Position numbers and translations under genes: made by a program | Source of the DNA: Pleomorphomonas sp. PLEO | GTDB lineage: Bacteria; Pseudomonadota; Alphaproteobacteria; Rhizobiales; Pleomorphomonadaceae | NCBI RefSeq assembly: GCF_041320595.1 | Contig: NZ_CP166625.1 | Location: 2,602,001-2,666,000, forward strand | Length of the DNA stretch: 64,000 bases | Reading direction: 5' to 3' | The notes under the pieces: generated by a model | Databases searched by the model: none | What the model saw: the letters and a program-made list of their open reading frames with translations, nothing else | Told to the model about the DNA's origin: nothing | Shown: in pieces, positions 56,470-64,000 of the stretch | How positions within the stretch are numbered: position 1 is the stretch's first letter | Layout of the letters: each line of letters opens with the position of its first letter

Positions 56470-58452
56470 ATGCTTCAGGCGGCGTTTTCTCGAGCTTCCC
56501 GCTTATTTTCGGCTGGTAACATCCAGGATGCCGATGCGATCTGCAAAAAGATCCTAAGCAAGAACCCCGGCCATATCGATAGTCTGAACCTGCGGGCAGT
56601 CATATGTTGCCGGAATGGCCGGTTTTCGGAAGGCGCAGCGCTGCTTGAGGCCGTGTTGCGGATCGACAGACAAAATGTCCAGGCACTCGACGTGCTCGGG
56701 GACGCCTTCAGCGCGATGGGGCGCTTTGCCGAGGCGGCGGATTGTTATCTCAATCTCAGCTTGCGCAAGCAGGGGGCGGTGAGGCCTCTGGTGAAACGAG
56801 GCGCCGCGCTCTACCGCGCCGGCAACTGTGCGCAAGCGGCTGAAGTTTATCTAGCCGCCATCAATATCAGCGGAACTGAATCCAAGGCCTACGTGGCGAA
56901 GCTGTGGTTGGATTATGCCACGCTGGAAGTGGAATTAGATAACCTTCCCGAGGCTGAAAGCGCCCTGAGGCGAGCGATATCGCTCGAGCCAAACAACAAG
57001 TCCGCGATACTGAGCCTCTCGGATGTATTGTGCAGAATGGGTGAGGTGAGCGGCGCGGCAAAGCTCTGCTCTCAGGCCATATCGGCGGGACTACGCGACT
57101 CTGAAGTTCACTATAGTTATGGAAGGTTGCTATTCCACCTTAAGTCGTTCAGCGAATGCATCGCCGAATGCGATGCTGCGCTAGCGATAAATCCGGGCAT
57201 GTATGCCGCGCACTGCCTTCGGGGTAGTTCATTGAGGTCCATGGGGCGACTCGAAGAGGCTGAAATCTCAGCCCGCGAGGCGCTGCGGATTCAGCCTGAC
57301 TATGTCCTCGCATTGATAGAGCTCGGTACGGTGGTCGACGGCCTTGGCCGCCATGCTGAAGCGCTGGAGATGCGCAAAAAAACCGCCGAACTGGAGCCGA
57401 GTGAAACGACATTGGCCAATTTGGCTTTGTCGTTTGAGAATTTAGGCGAAACAGCTACGGCGATAGAAATTCTGGAGGGTGTATCGGCGAGGTATCCGGA
57501 TAACCATAACTTAATGACCAGCCTAGCTTGTATCTACCTGAGAAATCAGATGTTCGACAAGGGTTGGAGCAAATATGCCTGGCGTATCCGGAGTGAAATA
57601 GACGCAAACAGAGTCCGTCACCACTCGCAATATGAGCGATGGCAGGGGCAATCTCTTGCGAGCGGTCGGCTACTCGTCTGGGGAGAGCAAGGTGTTGGCG
57701 ACGAAGTCATGTTTTCGGGCCTGATACCCCAGTTATTGGCCGCTGGCATTGCCGTGACACTCGAATGCGATCCGCGTTTGGTGAAACCGTTGGCGCGCTC
57801 CTTTCCTCAAGTGGAGTGTTTTGCTAGGACCAGGGATCCCTTGCCGGCTTCAAACATATCCGCGGCTATTTCGGCAGGAGACCTGTTCGAGCTTCTCCGA
57901 CCTGATCGGCATGCGGACCGTTGGTTGAGCGAAGGGTTCTTGCGTGCCGACGAACAGGCGCGGTCGCACTTTCGGGAGCGTTATGCCGCCAACCGTCCTC
58001 TGGTCGGGATTTCATGGCGTACTTCGAACCCAGTTACGGGGCACCTCAGATCTCTGCGAAGAGAGAATTTACATCACCTGGTGGCGTCTCAGGATGCAGA
58101 TTTTGTGTCTCTTCAATATGGAAATCATGATGCGCTTCGGACAGAAGTGAATGGGGCCGTTTTAATCGATGGGGAAGTCGACCAATTTGTAGATCTAGAC
58201 TTGTTCATTGCGCAGGTCTCGGCAATGGACGCTGTTGTGACAGTCGATAATACAACGGCCCATGTCGCTGGAGCGCTCAATATCCCGACACTTTTGCTTC
58301 TGCCATTTGCCGCGGATTGGCGGTGGTTCCGCAACGGCGGCAAATCGTCGTGGTATCCAAGCGTGATGCTGTTGCGACAGACAGTGTCATGTGAGTGGGA
58401 AGATGTCGTTGAAGAAGCCAAGAAGAAGCTGAGCGAAAGATTTTGGCTCTAG
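56470..58452 (+). CDS. TPR protein with glycosyltransferase-9-like C-terminus
   Basis: A 660-residue protein. The N-terminal two thirds are tandem tetratricopeptide repeats (such as FSEGAALLEAVLRIDRQNVQALDVLGDAFSAMGRFAEAADCYLN). The C-terminal part has LLVWGEQGVGDEVMFSGLIPQL, VGISWRTSNP and MDAVVTVDNTTAHVAGALNIPTLLLLP, as in heptosyltransferase-like proteins that transfer sugars to flagellin or polysaccharide. The acceptor is unknown. Codon use is clearly more AT-rich than that of neighbours, a sign of transfer. The GGAAGGG site supports ATG 56470; ATG 56449 is in frame. Confidence 0.82.
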   Translation: MLQAAFSRASRLFSAGNIQDADAICKKILSKNPGHIDSLNLRAVICCRNGRFSEGAALLEAVLRIDRQNVQALDVLGDAFSAMGRFAEAADCYLNLSLRKQGAVRPLVKRGAALYRAGNCAQAAEVYLAAINISGTESKAYVAKLWLDYATLEVELDNLPEAESALRRAISLEPNNKSAILSLSDVLCRMGEVSGAAKLCSQAISAGLRDSEVHYSYGRLLFHLKSFSECIAECDAALAINPGMYAAHCLRGSSLRSMGRLEEAEISAREALRIQPDYVLALIELGTVVDGLGRHAEALEMRKKTAELEPSETTLANLALSFENLGETATAIEILEGVSARYPDNHNLMTSLACIYLRNQMFDKGWSKYAWRIRSEIDANRVRHHSQYERWQGQSLASGRLLVWGEQGVGDEVMFSGLIPQLLAAGIAVTLECDPRLVKPLARSFPQVECFARTRDPLPASNISAAISAGDLFELLRPDRHADRWLSEGFLRADEQARSHFRERYAANRPLVGISWRTSNPVTGHLRSLRRENLHHLVASQDADFVSLQYGNHDALRTEVNGAVLIDGEVDQFVDLDLFIAQVSAMDAVVTVDNTTAHVAGALNIPTLLLLPFAADWRWFRNGGKSSWYPSVMLLRQTVSCEWEDVVEEAKKKLSERFWL

Positions 58453-58621
58453 ACGGGCGTCGCTTGATCCAGAGACGATGTGCAAGGCGCTGGTGATCCG
58501 GGCGATCAGCAAGCGGCTCCCTCTGCCACGATGAAGTACATTGCAAATACAAACCCCCACGCTTTGCGGCGTGGGGGGCTGGTATGTCCAGGTCCGGAGC
58601 ACTTGGCGACGCGGTCGCTTA

Positions 58622-60316
58622 TCAGGCAGCCTTGAGGCCCTGGACGAAGGCATCCACCTCGTGACGCAGCGTTGCCGAATTGGAGCTCATTGCTTCCGAC
58701 AGACCCATCAATTGCGTGGCGGCTGCGCCGGTCATCTCGGCGGCGGTGCCGACGCCCGAGATGTTGTGGCTGACGGCAGCCGTTCCCTGCGCGGCGCGCT
58801 GGGTGTTCTGGGCGATCTCACCGGTCGCAGCGCCTTGCTGTTCCACGGCGCCGGCAATCGCTTCGGAGGCATGCTGGATGGTGTCGATGGTTTTGACGAT
58901 CCGGGAGATGGACTCGACCGCGATGCCGGTCGCCGACTGGATCTCGGTGATCTTGGTACCGATCTCACTCGTCGCCTTGGCGGTTTGGTCGGCCAGCTGC
59001 TTGACCTCGGCGGCCACCACCGCGAAGCCCTTGCCGGCTTCACCGGCCCGTGCCGCCTCGATGGTGGCATTGAGCGCCAGGAGGTTGGTCTGTGCGGCGA
59101 TATTGCTGATCAGTTCGACGACCGTGCCGATCTGCTGGGCGGACACCGACAGCGACTGAACATTCTTGCTTGAGGCCGCCGCTTCCGCCGCTGCTTCCTT
59201 GGCGATCCGCGAGGAATTGGTCACCTGCTGCGAGATTTCGCCGACCGATGCGGTCAGTTCTTCCGTGCCGGCGGCGACCGTCTGGACATTGGTCGAGGCT
59301 TCCTCAGAGGCGCCGGCTACCGACTGCGCCTGCCGGGCGGTTTCCTCGGCGGTGGCCGAAAGGTTTCTGGCGGCGTCGGCGACCTCCGCCGAGGAGCCGG
59401 TAAAGGCTGACGATAGTTGTTCTATGCGCGCGGCGAATTGGTCGGTCAGCTCGGAACGGCGCTTGAGTTCGGCTGCCTCGGCTGCCTTGATCGCCTCGGC
59501 GGCGTGGCGGGCGTCCTCAGCGAGCTTGAGGCTGGAGCGAAATTCCTCGAGGCTATTGGCGATGCGGCCGATTTCTTCCTTGCGGTCCCGGTTCTCGATC
59601 GAAACGCTGTAGTCGCCGTCCTGCATGGCGCGCATCTGTAAAAGCAAATGAGCGAGCGGCCTCGTGACAGAATTCCGCATGACGATGATGGAAAGGGCGC
59701 CGATCGCCAGTGTGGCCAACAGTATGCCAGCAATGGTAACCCAGATTGTCTGGGTAACCGCATCGCCATTTTCCTGGACCTGAGCGCCCACGTCCTTGAC
59801 GACTTGATCGTTGAAGCTGGTCATGCCTTGCTGAATACTGCTGACGGCTGGCTGGCAGTCACTGATCAGCAATTGCAGGGCCTTGGCGTTTTGCGCTGGG
59901 TCGGTGCTCTGCGACAGCTTCGCTGCCTCCCCGCAGACACCAGCTATGGCGGCGTCGGTCTGGTCGGCAAAGGCTTTGATCTGCGACGCTCGGTCGGGAA
60001 GGCGGGCCGCAGCCTCTTTGAAGTAACCTTGAGCCGAGTTCAGCGCCTTGTCACGGGCGGCAGCGGCGTCTGCATTGTCCTTTTCCGTTGTCGAGGCGGC
60101 ATTCTTGAACAGCGACGCTACCACTTCTGAAAGATTGCGATTGGCGCGCGCCAGCATAAATGGTGCCTGCGCGTCGTTCTGGATCAAGTCCTGGTAGCTG
60201 CTACTCACCGTTTTCGTTTGCCAGCCAAAGTAGACGGCGCCTGAGATGGCGACCAAGCCGATCGAACCGGCGGCCAAAACAACCTTCGTTAGCAGCGACA
60301 AATTCTTCAGCGACAT
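58622..60316 (-). CDS. methyl-accepting chemotaxis protein (second)
   Basis: A 564-residue receptor: N-terminal helix ([22 protein letters not shown]), periplasmic helical domain with two cysteines (GVCGEAAKL and SDCQPAV), second helix near 195 ([22 protein letters not shown]), HAMP ([22 protein letters not shown]) and a signalling domain with [39 protein letters not shown]. Both receptors of this window have the same layout but different sensory domains. Confidence 0.95.
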   Translation of the reverse strand: MSLKNLSLLTKVVLAAGSIGLVAISGAVYFGWQTKTVSSSYQDLIQNDAQAPFMLARANRNLSEVVASLFKNAASTTEKDNADAAAARDKALNSAQGYFKEAAARLPDRASQIKAFADQTDAAIAGVCGEAAKLSQSTDPAQNAKALQLLISDCQPAVSSIQQGMTSFNDQVVKDVGAQVQENGDAVTQTIWVTIAGILLATLAIGALSIIVMRNSVTRPLAHLLLQMRAMQDGDYSVSIENRDRKEEIGRIANSLEEFRSSLKLAEDARHAAEAIKAAEAAELKRRSELTDQFAARIEQLSSAFTGSSAEVADAARNLSATAEETARQAQSVAGASEEASTNVQTVAAGTEELTASVGEISQQVTNSSRIAKEAAAEAAASSKNVQSLSVSAQQIGTVVELISNIAAQTNLLALNATIEAARAGEAGKGFAVVAAEVKQLADQTAKATSEIGTKITEIQSATGIAVESISRIVKTIDTIQHASEAIAGAVEQQGAATGEIAQNTQRAAQGTAAVSHNISGVGTAAEMTGAAATQLMGLSEAMSSNSATLRHEVDAFVQGLKAA

Positions 60317-60789
60317 AGAGACCTCCGGTCAAACACGTAGGGGCATGTCGCACTTCGGGAATTAATAAGTGATAAAACTAATGCTCGCGAAATTAGATGT
60401 ATAAGATGAGGCGAGTGCTATCCGATGGCGAAATAAACGGAGCCTTTCATCCCCTGATGAAAGTGCCAATATTCAAAAGTCGTACTTATATTTTATTTTG
60501 TCTGTTGGGGCTTCTGCGACGAACCGTTTCGCAACTTTGGGAAGTCGGTGTTTTCCTTTCTCGAAGTGTCCGCGATAGCCACTTGCCACCCGCCTCTTGC
60601 GCGCTGGACTATACAATAGGTGTGGTGAGCCAGATGGCCAGCGCGGCGGCGCCTGAAGGTTGCCGCGCTGGACCATATGCATGAAGTGATGATGCCGATG
60701 GCCGAGGCCGCCGACCGGCGAGCTTTCAATCGGGGCATGCCTGCCTATCACCGGGGCGGCTGGCATGGCTCGGAGCGAGCTTGCGTCCC
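60317..60789. other. 473-bp intergenic region without a supported gene
   Basis: AT-rich at the left (60350-60500), probably the promoter region of the second receptor gene. A short His/Met-rich frame (LDHMHEVMMPM) occurs near 60670-60780 but lacks a start with a ribosome site; no gene is called. Confidence 0.4.
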
Positions 60790-61245
60790 TCAGCCACGAT
60801 CAGGCTGCACGGTAGCGAAGACGCGCGTCGTGCCGTCCTTGCCGATCAGAAGCACGTCATAGGGTTCGGCATCGGCGTCGGCGCCCATGCCGGGCGAGCC
60901 GAGCGGCATGCCGGGGGCGGCGAGGCCGACGGCATCCGGCTTTTCAGCAAGCAGCCGGTCGACCAGCGCCGCCGGCACGTGGCCTTCGATGGCATAGCCG
61001 CCGACCATGGCGGTGTGGCACGAGGCGACTTCCTCGGGAATGCCGAGTTCCTTCTTCCTGGCCGTGATGGCGTCATAGTCGAGTTCGGTGGCGTTCACCG
61101 TGTAGCCGGCTGCCTGCATGTGGCTGATCCAGCCATGGCAGCACATGCAGCCTTCGTTGAGCACGACGTCGACTTTCTGGCCGGCTGCGCCGGCCAGCGA
61201 GGTGGAGGCGGCGAGGATGAGGATCGCGAGGAGATGGGATTTCAT
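60790..61245 (-). CDS. DUF411 family probable metal-binding exported protein
   Basis: A 151-residue exported protein. Signal MKSHLLAILILAASTSLAGAA, then VVLNEGCMCCHGWISHMQAAGYTVNATEL and VASCHTAMVGGYAIEGHVPAALVDRLLAEKPDAVGLAAPGMPLGSPGM. The CxCC and SCHT cysteines with nearby His and Met are the DUF411 pattern, found with copper-resistance genes. Binding of copper is inferred from family context. It is 94 nt downstream of a small Cys/His protein gene on the same strand. Confidence 0.9.
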   Translation of the reverse strand: MKSHLLAILILAASTSLAGAAGQKVDVVLNEGCMCCHGWISHMQAAGYTVNATELDYDAITARKKELGIPEEVASCHTAMVGGYAIEGHVPAALVDRLLAEKPDAVGLAAPGMPLGSPGMGADADAEPYDVLLIGKDGTTRVFATVQPDRG

Positions 61246-61339
61246 GATTTTGCCTGTGATGGTGCCCGTCCGGCCGCGACACATGGCAAGCATCGGCGGT
61301 GGCGGAGCAGATTGAGAAAAGCTGGGGTTTGGTTGCCGC

Positions 61340-61687
61340 TCAGGCGCGCGGCGGTTCAATCGGTGGCGGTGGCGAGCGACCTTCGAGACCGGCGACGACG
61401 ATTGGTGCGTCAGCGCAGCGTTCGTTGGCGAAGGCGAGGACCGGAGCGGCCGGCAGCAGGGCAGGGGCGACTATCGAGCAGCTGAGACCGAGGCAATTAC
61501 CGGCAAGACCGGCCTTGTGCGTAGCGGCGCCGGAGGCTTTGCCGCAGCAATCGTGCCCGGTGTTCGCAATCGTCATGGTCATGGCGGTGTGCGCGGCGAC
61601 CACGGGGGTGACGGCGCTTCTGCCGCCCAGAAGACCGATCAGGGCGGCGGCAATGAGAATGAGGCGAAGGCCGGCGAGAAAGTGCAT
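61340..61687 (-). CDS. small Cys/His-containing exported or membrane protein
   Basis: A 115-residue protein beginning MHFLAGLRLILIAAALIGLLGG, a signal or membrane helix. The rest holds AAHTAMTMTIANTGHDCCGKASG and GNCLGLSCSIVAPALL, with five cysteines and several His and Met residues, and ends in SPPPPIEPPRA. It recalls DUF2946-type proteins of copper loci, but that is tentative. It is upstream of the DUF411 gene on the same strand, so the two probably share a metal-related role. Confidence 0.62.
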   Translation of the reverse strand: MHFLAGLRLILIAAALIGLLGGRSAVTPVVAAHTAMTMTIANTGHDCCGKASGAATHKAGLAGNCLGLSCSIVAPALLPAAPVLAFANERCADAPIVVAGLEGRSPPPPIEPPRA

Positions 61688-61850
61688 TTTGGCAGTCTGG
61701 CATTGTTCCGGTCGGCCGGCCAGCCTGGGTTGATGCTGATGGGCGCGGTCATGCTTTCGCCGCAGAGGCGAGGTCGGCCGCACTTCCCCCTCTTTTCTTG
61801 TGGCCGGCGCCTGATAGGGTCTCGCTCAGACCACCGACCCGGAGAGCCCG

Positions 61851-62867
61851 ATGCGCGTTGCCGTTTTCAGCACCAAGCCCTACGACCGCACCTTCCTGAG
61901 CCGCGCTGCCGCAATGCATGGCCACGAACTGACCTTTTTCGAACCACGACTCGACCTGACGACGGCGCGGCTCGCCGAGGGCTTCCCCGCCATTTGCGCT
62001 TTCGTCAACGATACGCTCGACGCTGAGGTGATCGCGGCGCTGGCAGCCGGTGGTACACGGATCGTGGCGCTTCGGGCGGCCGGCTTCAACAATGTGGCCC
62101 TCGACGCGGCCGAGGAGAAGGGCGTCACCGTGCTCCGCGTGCCGGCCTATTCGCCGCATGCGGTCGCCGAATTCTCGGTCGGTCTGCTGCTTGCTCTTGA
62201 CCGGCGCATTCACCGGGCGTGGGCGCGGGTGCGTGAAAACAACTTTGCACTGGAAGGCCTGCTTGGCCACGATCTCTACGGCCGCACGGTGGGCATCGTG
62301 GGCACTGGCCGGATCGGCGCGCTGGTGGCGCGCGCCTATCGTCTCGGTTTTGGCTGCGAGGTGGTCGCCCATGACCGCTACGAAGTCGATGATCTCAAGG
62401 CGATCGGCGTCACCTATGTCGGGCGTGACGAGTTGATCGAGCGTTCGGACATCATCAGCTTGCATTGCCCGCTGACGCCGGAGACGCACTATCTGATCGA
62501 CGAGGCGGCGATCGCGCGCGCCAAGCTCGGTTTCGTCCTGATCAACACCTCGCGCGGCGCGCTGATCAATGCGGAGGCGGTGATCGGTGGCCTCAAGAGC
62601 GGCCGGATCGGCGGTGTCGCACTCGACGTCTATGAGCAGGAAGCCGACCTGTTCTTTGAAGATCTCTCCAGCGAGATCATCCAGGACGACGTGTTCCAGC
62701 GCCTGCTGACTTTCCCCAACGTGCTGATCACCGGCCACCAGGCCTTCTTCACCGAAGAGGCGCTTCTGGCCATTGCCGAGACCACCATGGGCAACATCGC
62801 CGTCGAGGAGGCGGGCAAAGTGTCGCCCAACCGCGTGCTCAGCGAGAAGGTGGCCGGCAAGGGCTGA
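61851..62867 (+). CDS. D-isomer 2-hydroxyacid dehydrogenase (D-lactate dehydrogenase type)
   Basis: A 338-residue dehydrogenase: MRVAVFSTKPYDRTFL, AAGFNNVALDAAEEKGVTVLRVPAYSPHAVAEF, the NAD motif VGIVGTGRIGALVARA near residue 150, DIISLHCPLTPETHYL, and ALDVYEQEADLFF with the catalytic Arg, Glu and His (TGHQAFFTEEAL) as in fermentative D-LDH. It reduces pyruvate to D-lactate or acts on a close analogue. GGAGAG precedes ATG 61851. Confidence 0.9.
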   Translation: MRVAVFSTKPYDRTFLSRAAAMHGHELTFFEPRLDLTTARLAEGFPAICAFVNDTLDAEVIAALAAGGTRIVALRAAGFNNVALDAAEEKGVTVLRVPAYSPHAVAEFSVGLLLALDRRIHRAWARVRENNFALEGLLGHDLYGRTVGIVGTGRIGALVARAYRLGFGCEVVAHDRYEVDDLKAIGVTYVGRDELIERSDIISLHCPLTPETHYLIDEAAIARAKLGFVLINTSRGALINAEAVIGGLKSGRIGGVALDVYEQEADLFFEDLSSEIIQDDVFQRLLTFPNVLITGHQAFFTEEALLAIAETTMGNIAVEEAGKVSPNRVLSEKVAGKG

Positions 62868-62873
62868 GGACTC

Positions 62874-63977
62874 TCAGCCCTTTGCCACAAGGATGTCGCG
62901 GGGAAGACCGGACAGGATTTCCGGGCCGTCTTTCCTGAGAATGACGATCTCCTCAAGACGGCATCCGAAGCGGCCGGGCAGGTAGATGCCCGGCTCGATG
63001 GAAAACACCATGCCTTCCTCCAGCACGGTTTCCGAGGTGGCGGTGATATAGGGCGGCTCGTGGCCATCGATGCCCATGCCGTGGCCGGTGCGGTGGGTGA
63101 AGAACTTGCCGTAGCCGGCATCACTGATCACCGTGCGAGCGGCGGCATCGACATCCCGGGCCAGCACGCCGGGCTTTGCGACCGCGATGGCCGCTTGGAC
63201 GGCTCGCTCGACGACGGCGTGGAGTTCCGCAAAGCCTTCCGGCGGCTTTCCTACGACGGCAACGCGGGTGATGTCGCTCGGGAAGGCCGACTTGATGCCG
63301 CCGATGTCGATCACCACCGCGTCGCCCTCGACGATGTGACGGTCGGAGGCGGTGTGATGTGGGAAAGCCCCGTTCGAACCACTGCCGACGATCCAGAAGC
63401 TGGGCGCCGCGCCTTCCTTCAGGAAGTGATTGCGAATGATGGCGGCGAGTTCGTTTTCCGTCATGCCCGGTACGAGAGCGGCGACGGCCGCCTCGATCGC
63501 CCGGTCGGCAATCCCGGCGTTCATTTTGAGCAAGGCGTACTCGCGTTCGTCCTTCTTCATGCGCAGGCCGCCCAGCGTGTCGGCGGTGAAGGCGCGCAGT
63601 ACGTCGGACGGCAGAGTGTCGAGGACGAGCAGGGCAAAGTCGGCGCGCATGGTCTCATCGACGGCGACGCGGTCGGGGGCGCTGGCGCCGATGGCCGAAA
63701 GCGCATGGCAGAGCGCCACGTGTGGCCCCATTTCGTCGGTCCAGCGGAAAAGGTCGATGTCGGTGTGTTGGCTCACCTCGTCGGCGTTAAGGGCCGGTAT
63801 CAGCAAGGCAGTGCCACCCGGCGACACCAGCAACAGGCAGGGGCGCTCGTCGGAGACTGGCGTGAAGCCGAGCAGCCATTGCATATGCGAGCCCGGCGCG
63901 ACGGCGACGAGACCGGTTTCGGTGGCGACCATCCGCTCGCGCAAGGCGGCGAGGCGGGCTTGGGTCTCAGGGGTCAT
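62874..63977 (-). CDS. M24 family metallopeptidase (Xaa-Pro peptidase-like)
   Basis: A 367-residue enzyme: an N-terminal creatinase-type domain (residues 1-130) and a pita-bread domain. Metal ligands are visible in order: VVIDIGG, FPSDITRV, HRTGHGMGIDGHEPP, FSIEPGIYLPG and RLEEIVI. Such enzymes cut Xaa-Pro bonds or act on creatine-like substrates; here the substrate is unknown. AAGGA precedes ATG 63977. Convergent with the dehydrogenase gene, 6 nt apart. Confidence 0.92.
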   Translation of the reverse strand: MTPETQARLAALRERMVATETGLVAVAPGSHMQWLLGFTPVSDERPCLLLVSPGGTALLIPALNADEVSQHTDIDLFRWTDEMGPHVALCHALSAIGASAPDRVAVDETMRADFALLVLDTLPSDVLRAFTADTLGGLRMKKDEREYALLKMNAGIADRAIEAAVAALVPGMTENELAAIIRNHFLKEGAAPSFWIVGSGSNGAFPHHTASDRHIVEGDAVVIDIGGIKSAFPSDITRVAVVGKPPEGFAELHAVVERAVQAAIAVAKPGVLARDVDAAARTVISDAGYGKFFTHRTGHGMGIDGHEPPYITATSETVLEEGMVFSIEPGIYLPGRFGCRLEEIVILRKDGPEILSGLPRDILVAKG

Positions 63978-64000
63978 TGTGCGGTCCTTAGAAGCATCCG

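Noticed and set aside
58554-58577. Perfect hairpin CCCCCACGC/GCGTGGGGG between the TPR gene and the second receptor gene
   Set aside because: Not called a terminator because there is no U-run on either strand; it may still form a structure in the convergent transcripts.
60397-60780. Short frames on both strands in the gap after the second receptor gene, one with LDHMHEVMMPM
   Set aside because: No start codon with a ribosome site; possible metal-protein remnant, but too little to support.

Overview
The window is GC-rich chromosomal DNA from an alphaproteobacterium, most likely of the order Hyphomicrobiales (Rhizobiales). Four things point there: a circularly permuted (two-piece) tmRNA gene beside an alphaproteobacterial SspB adaptor, a BA14K-family protein, DUF4169 and ribbon-helix-helix small genes, and the rhizobial gene order folA-hflK-hflC-DUF2065-degP ... 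serB-miaA-ilvB-ilvH ... ilvC. The genus cannot be fixed from the sequence alone. Most of the window is ordinary core metabolism; the accessory parts are one IS110-type insertion sequence, a duplicated acetolactate synthase block and one compositionally odd gene.

Bases 1-10742 hold a minus-strand nucleoside uptake and salvage operon: a BMP-type substrate-binding protein, a double ATPase and two permeases, then a VOC protein, an SDR dehydrogenase, an amidohydrolase/deaminase, a nucleoside hydrolase and a thymidine phosphorylase cut off by the window edge. Junctions are 1-4 nt apart or overlapping. A divergent RutR-like TetR regulator (10062-10742) and a palindrome that closely resembles the RutR box (9874-9895) suggest pyrimidine-responsive control. 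Bases 10776-20504 carry prmA, a 5'-nucleotidase, a small exported protein, a UvrD-type helicase, a tiny orphan gene, ligA and a LysE-type exporter.

Bases 20749-29689 form a plus-strand run: a large AsmA protein that appears to start at CTG, a GNAT acetyltransferase, dihydrofolate reductase, HflK, HflC, a DUF2065 protein and a DegP protease. Then on the minus strand come DUF4424, thymidylate synthase and a ClC chloride transporter. At 33240-33585 lies the two-piece tmRNA, whose tag reads ANDNYAPVAVAA, followed directly by sspB, which delivers tagged proteins to ClpXP; two small genes and a TSUP transporter follow. serB and miaA diverge from start codons only 15 nt apart.

Bases 37405-42103 hold the most unusual arrangement: leader peptide-attenuator-ilvB, ilvH, then a second leader-attenuator-ilvB copy. 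The two large subunits differ at 11 of 588 residues. The second lacks the promoter seen before the first and carries Ala in place of the second Gly of the YPGG motif. Later come a glyoxalase-like protein, pdxJ, the IS110-family element (43670-44981) with a structured non-coding leader that is a candidate bridge RNA, several small regulator/target pairs (Lrp-aspartate racemase, MerR-EthD), fumC, a TetR regulator and ilvC, which completes the branched-chain pathway segment.

Bases 51571-63977 contain two chemotaxis receptors, a Nudix protein, BA14K, a PhzF protein, tRNA-Lys(CTT), an AT-richer TPR/glycosyltransferase-like gene, a small probable copper-handling pair (DUF411 plus a Cys/His protein), a D-lactate dehydrogenase-type enzyme and an M24 peptidase.
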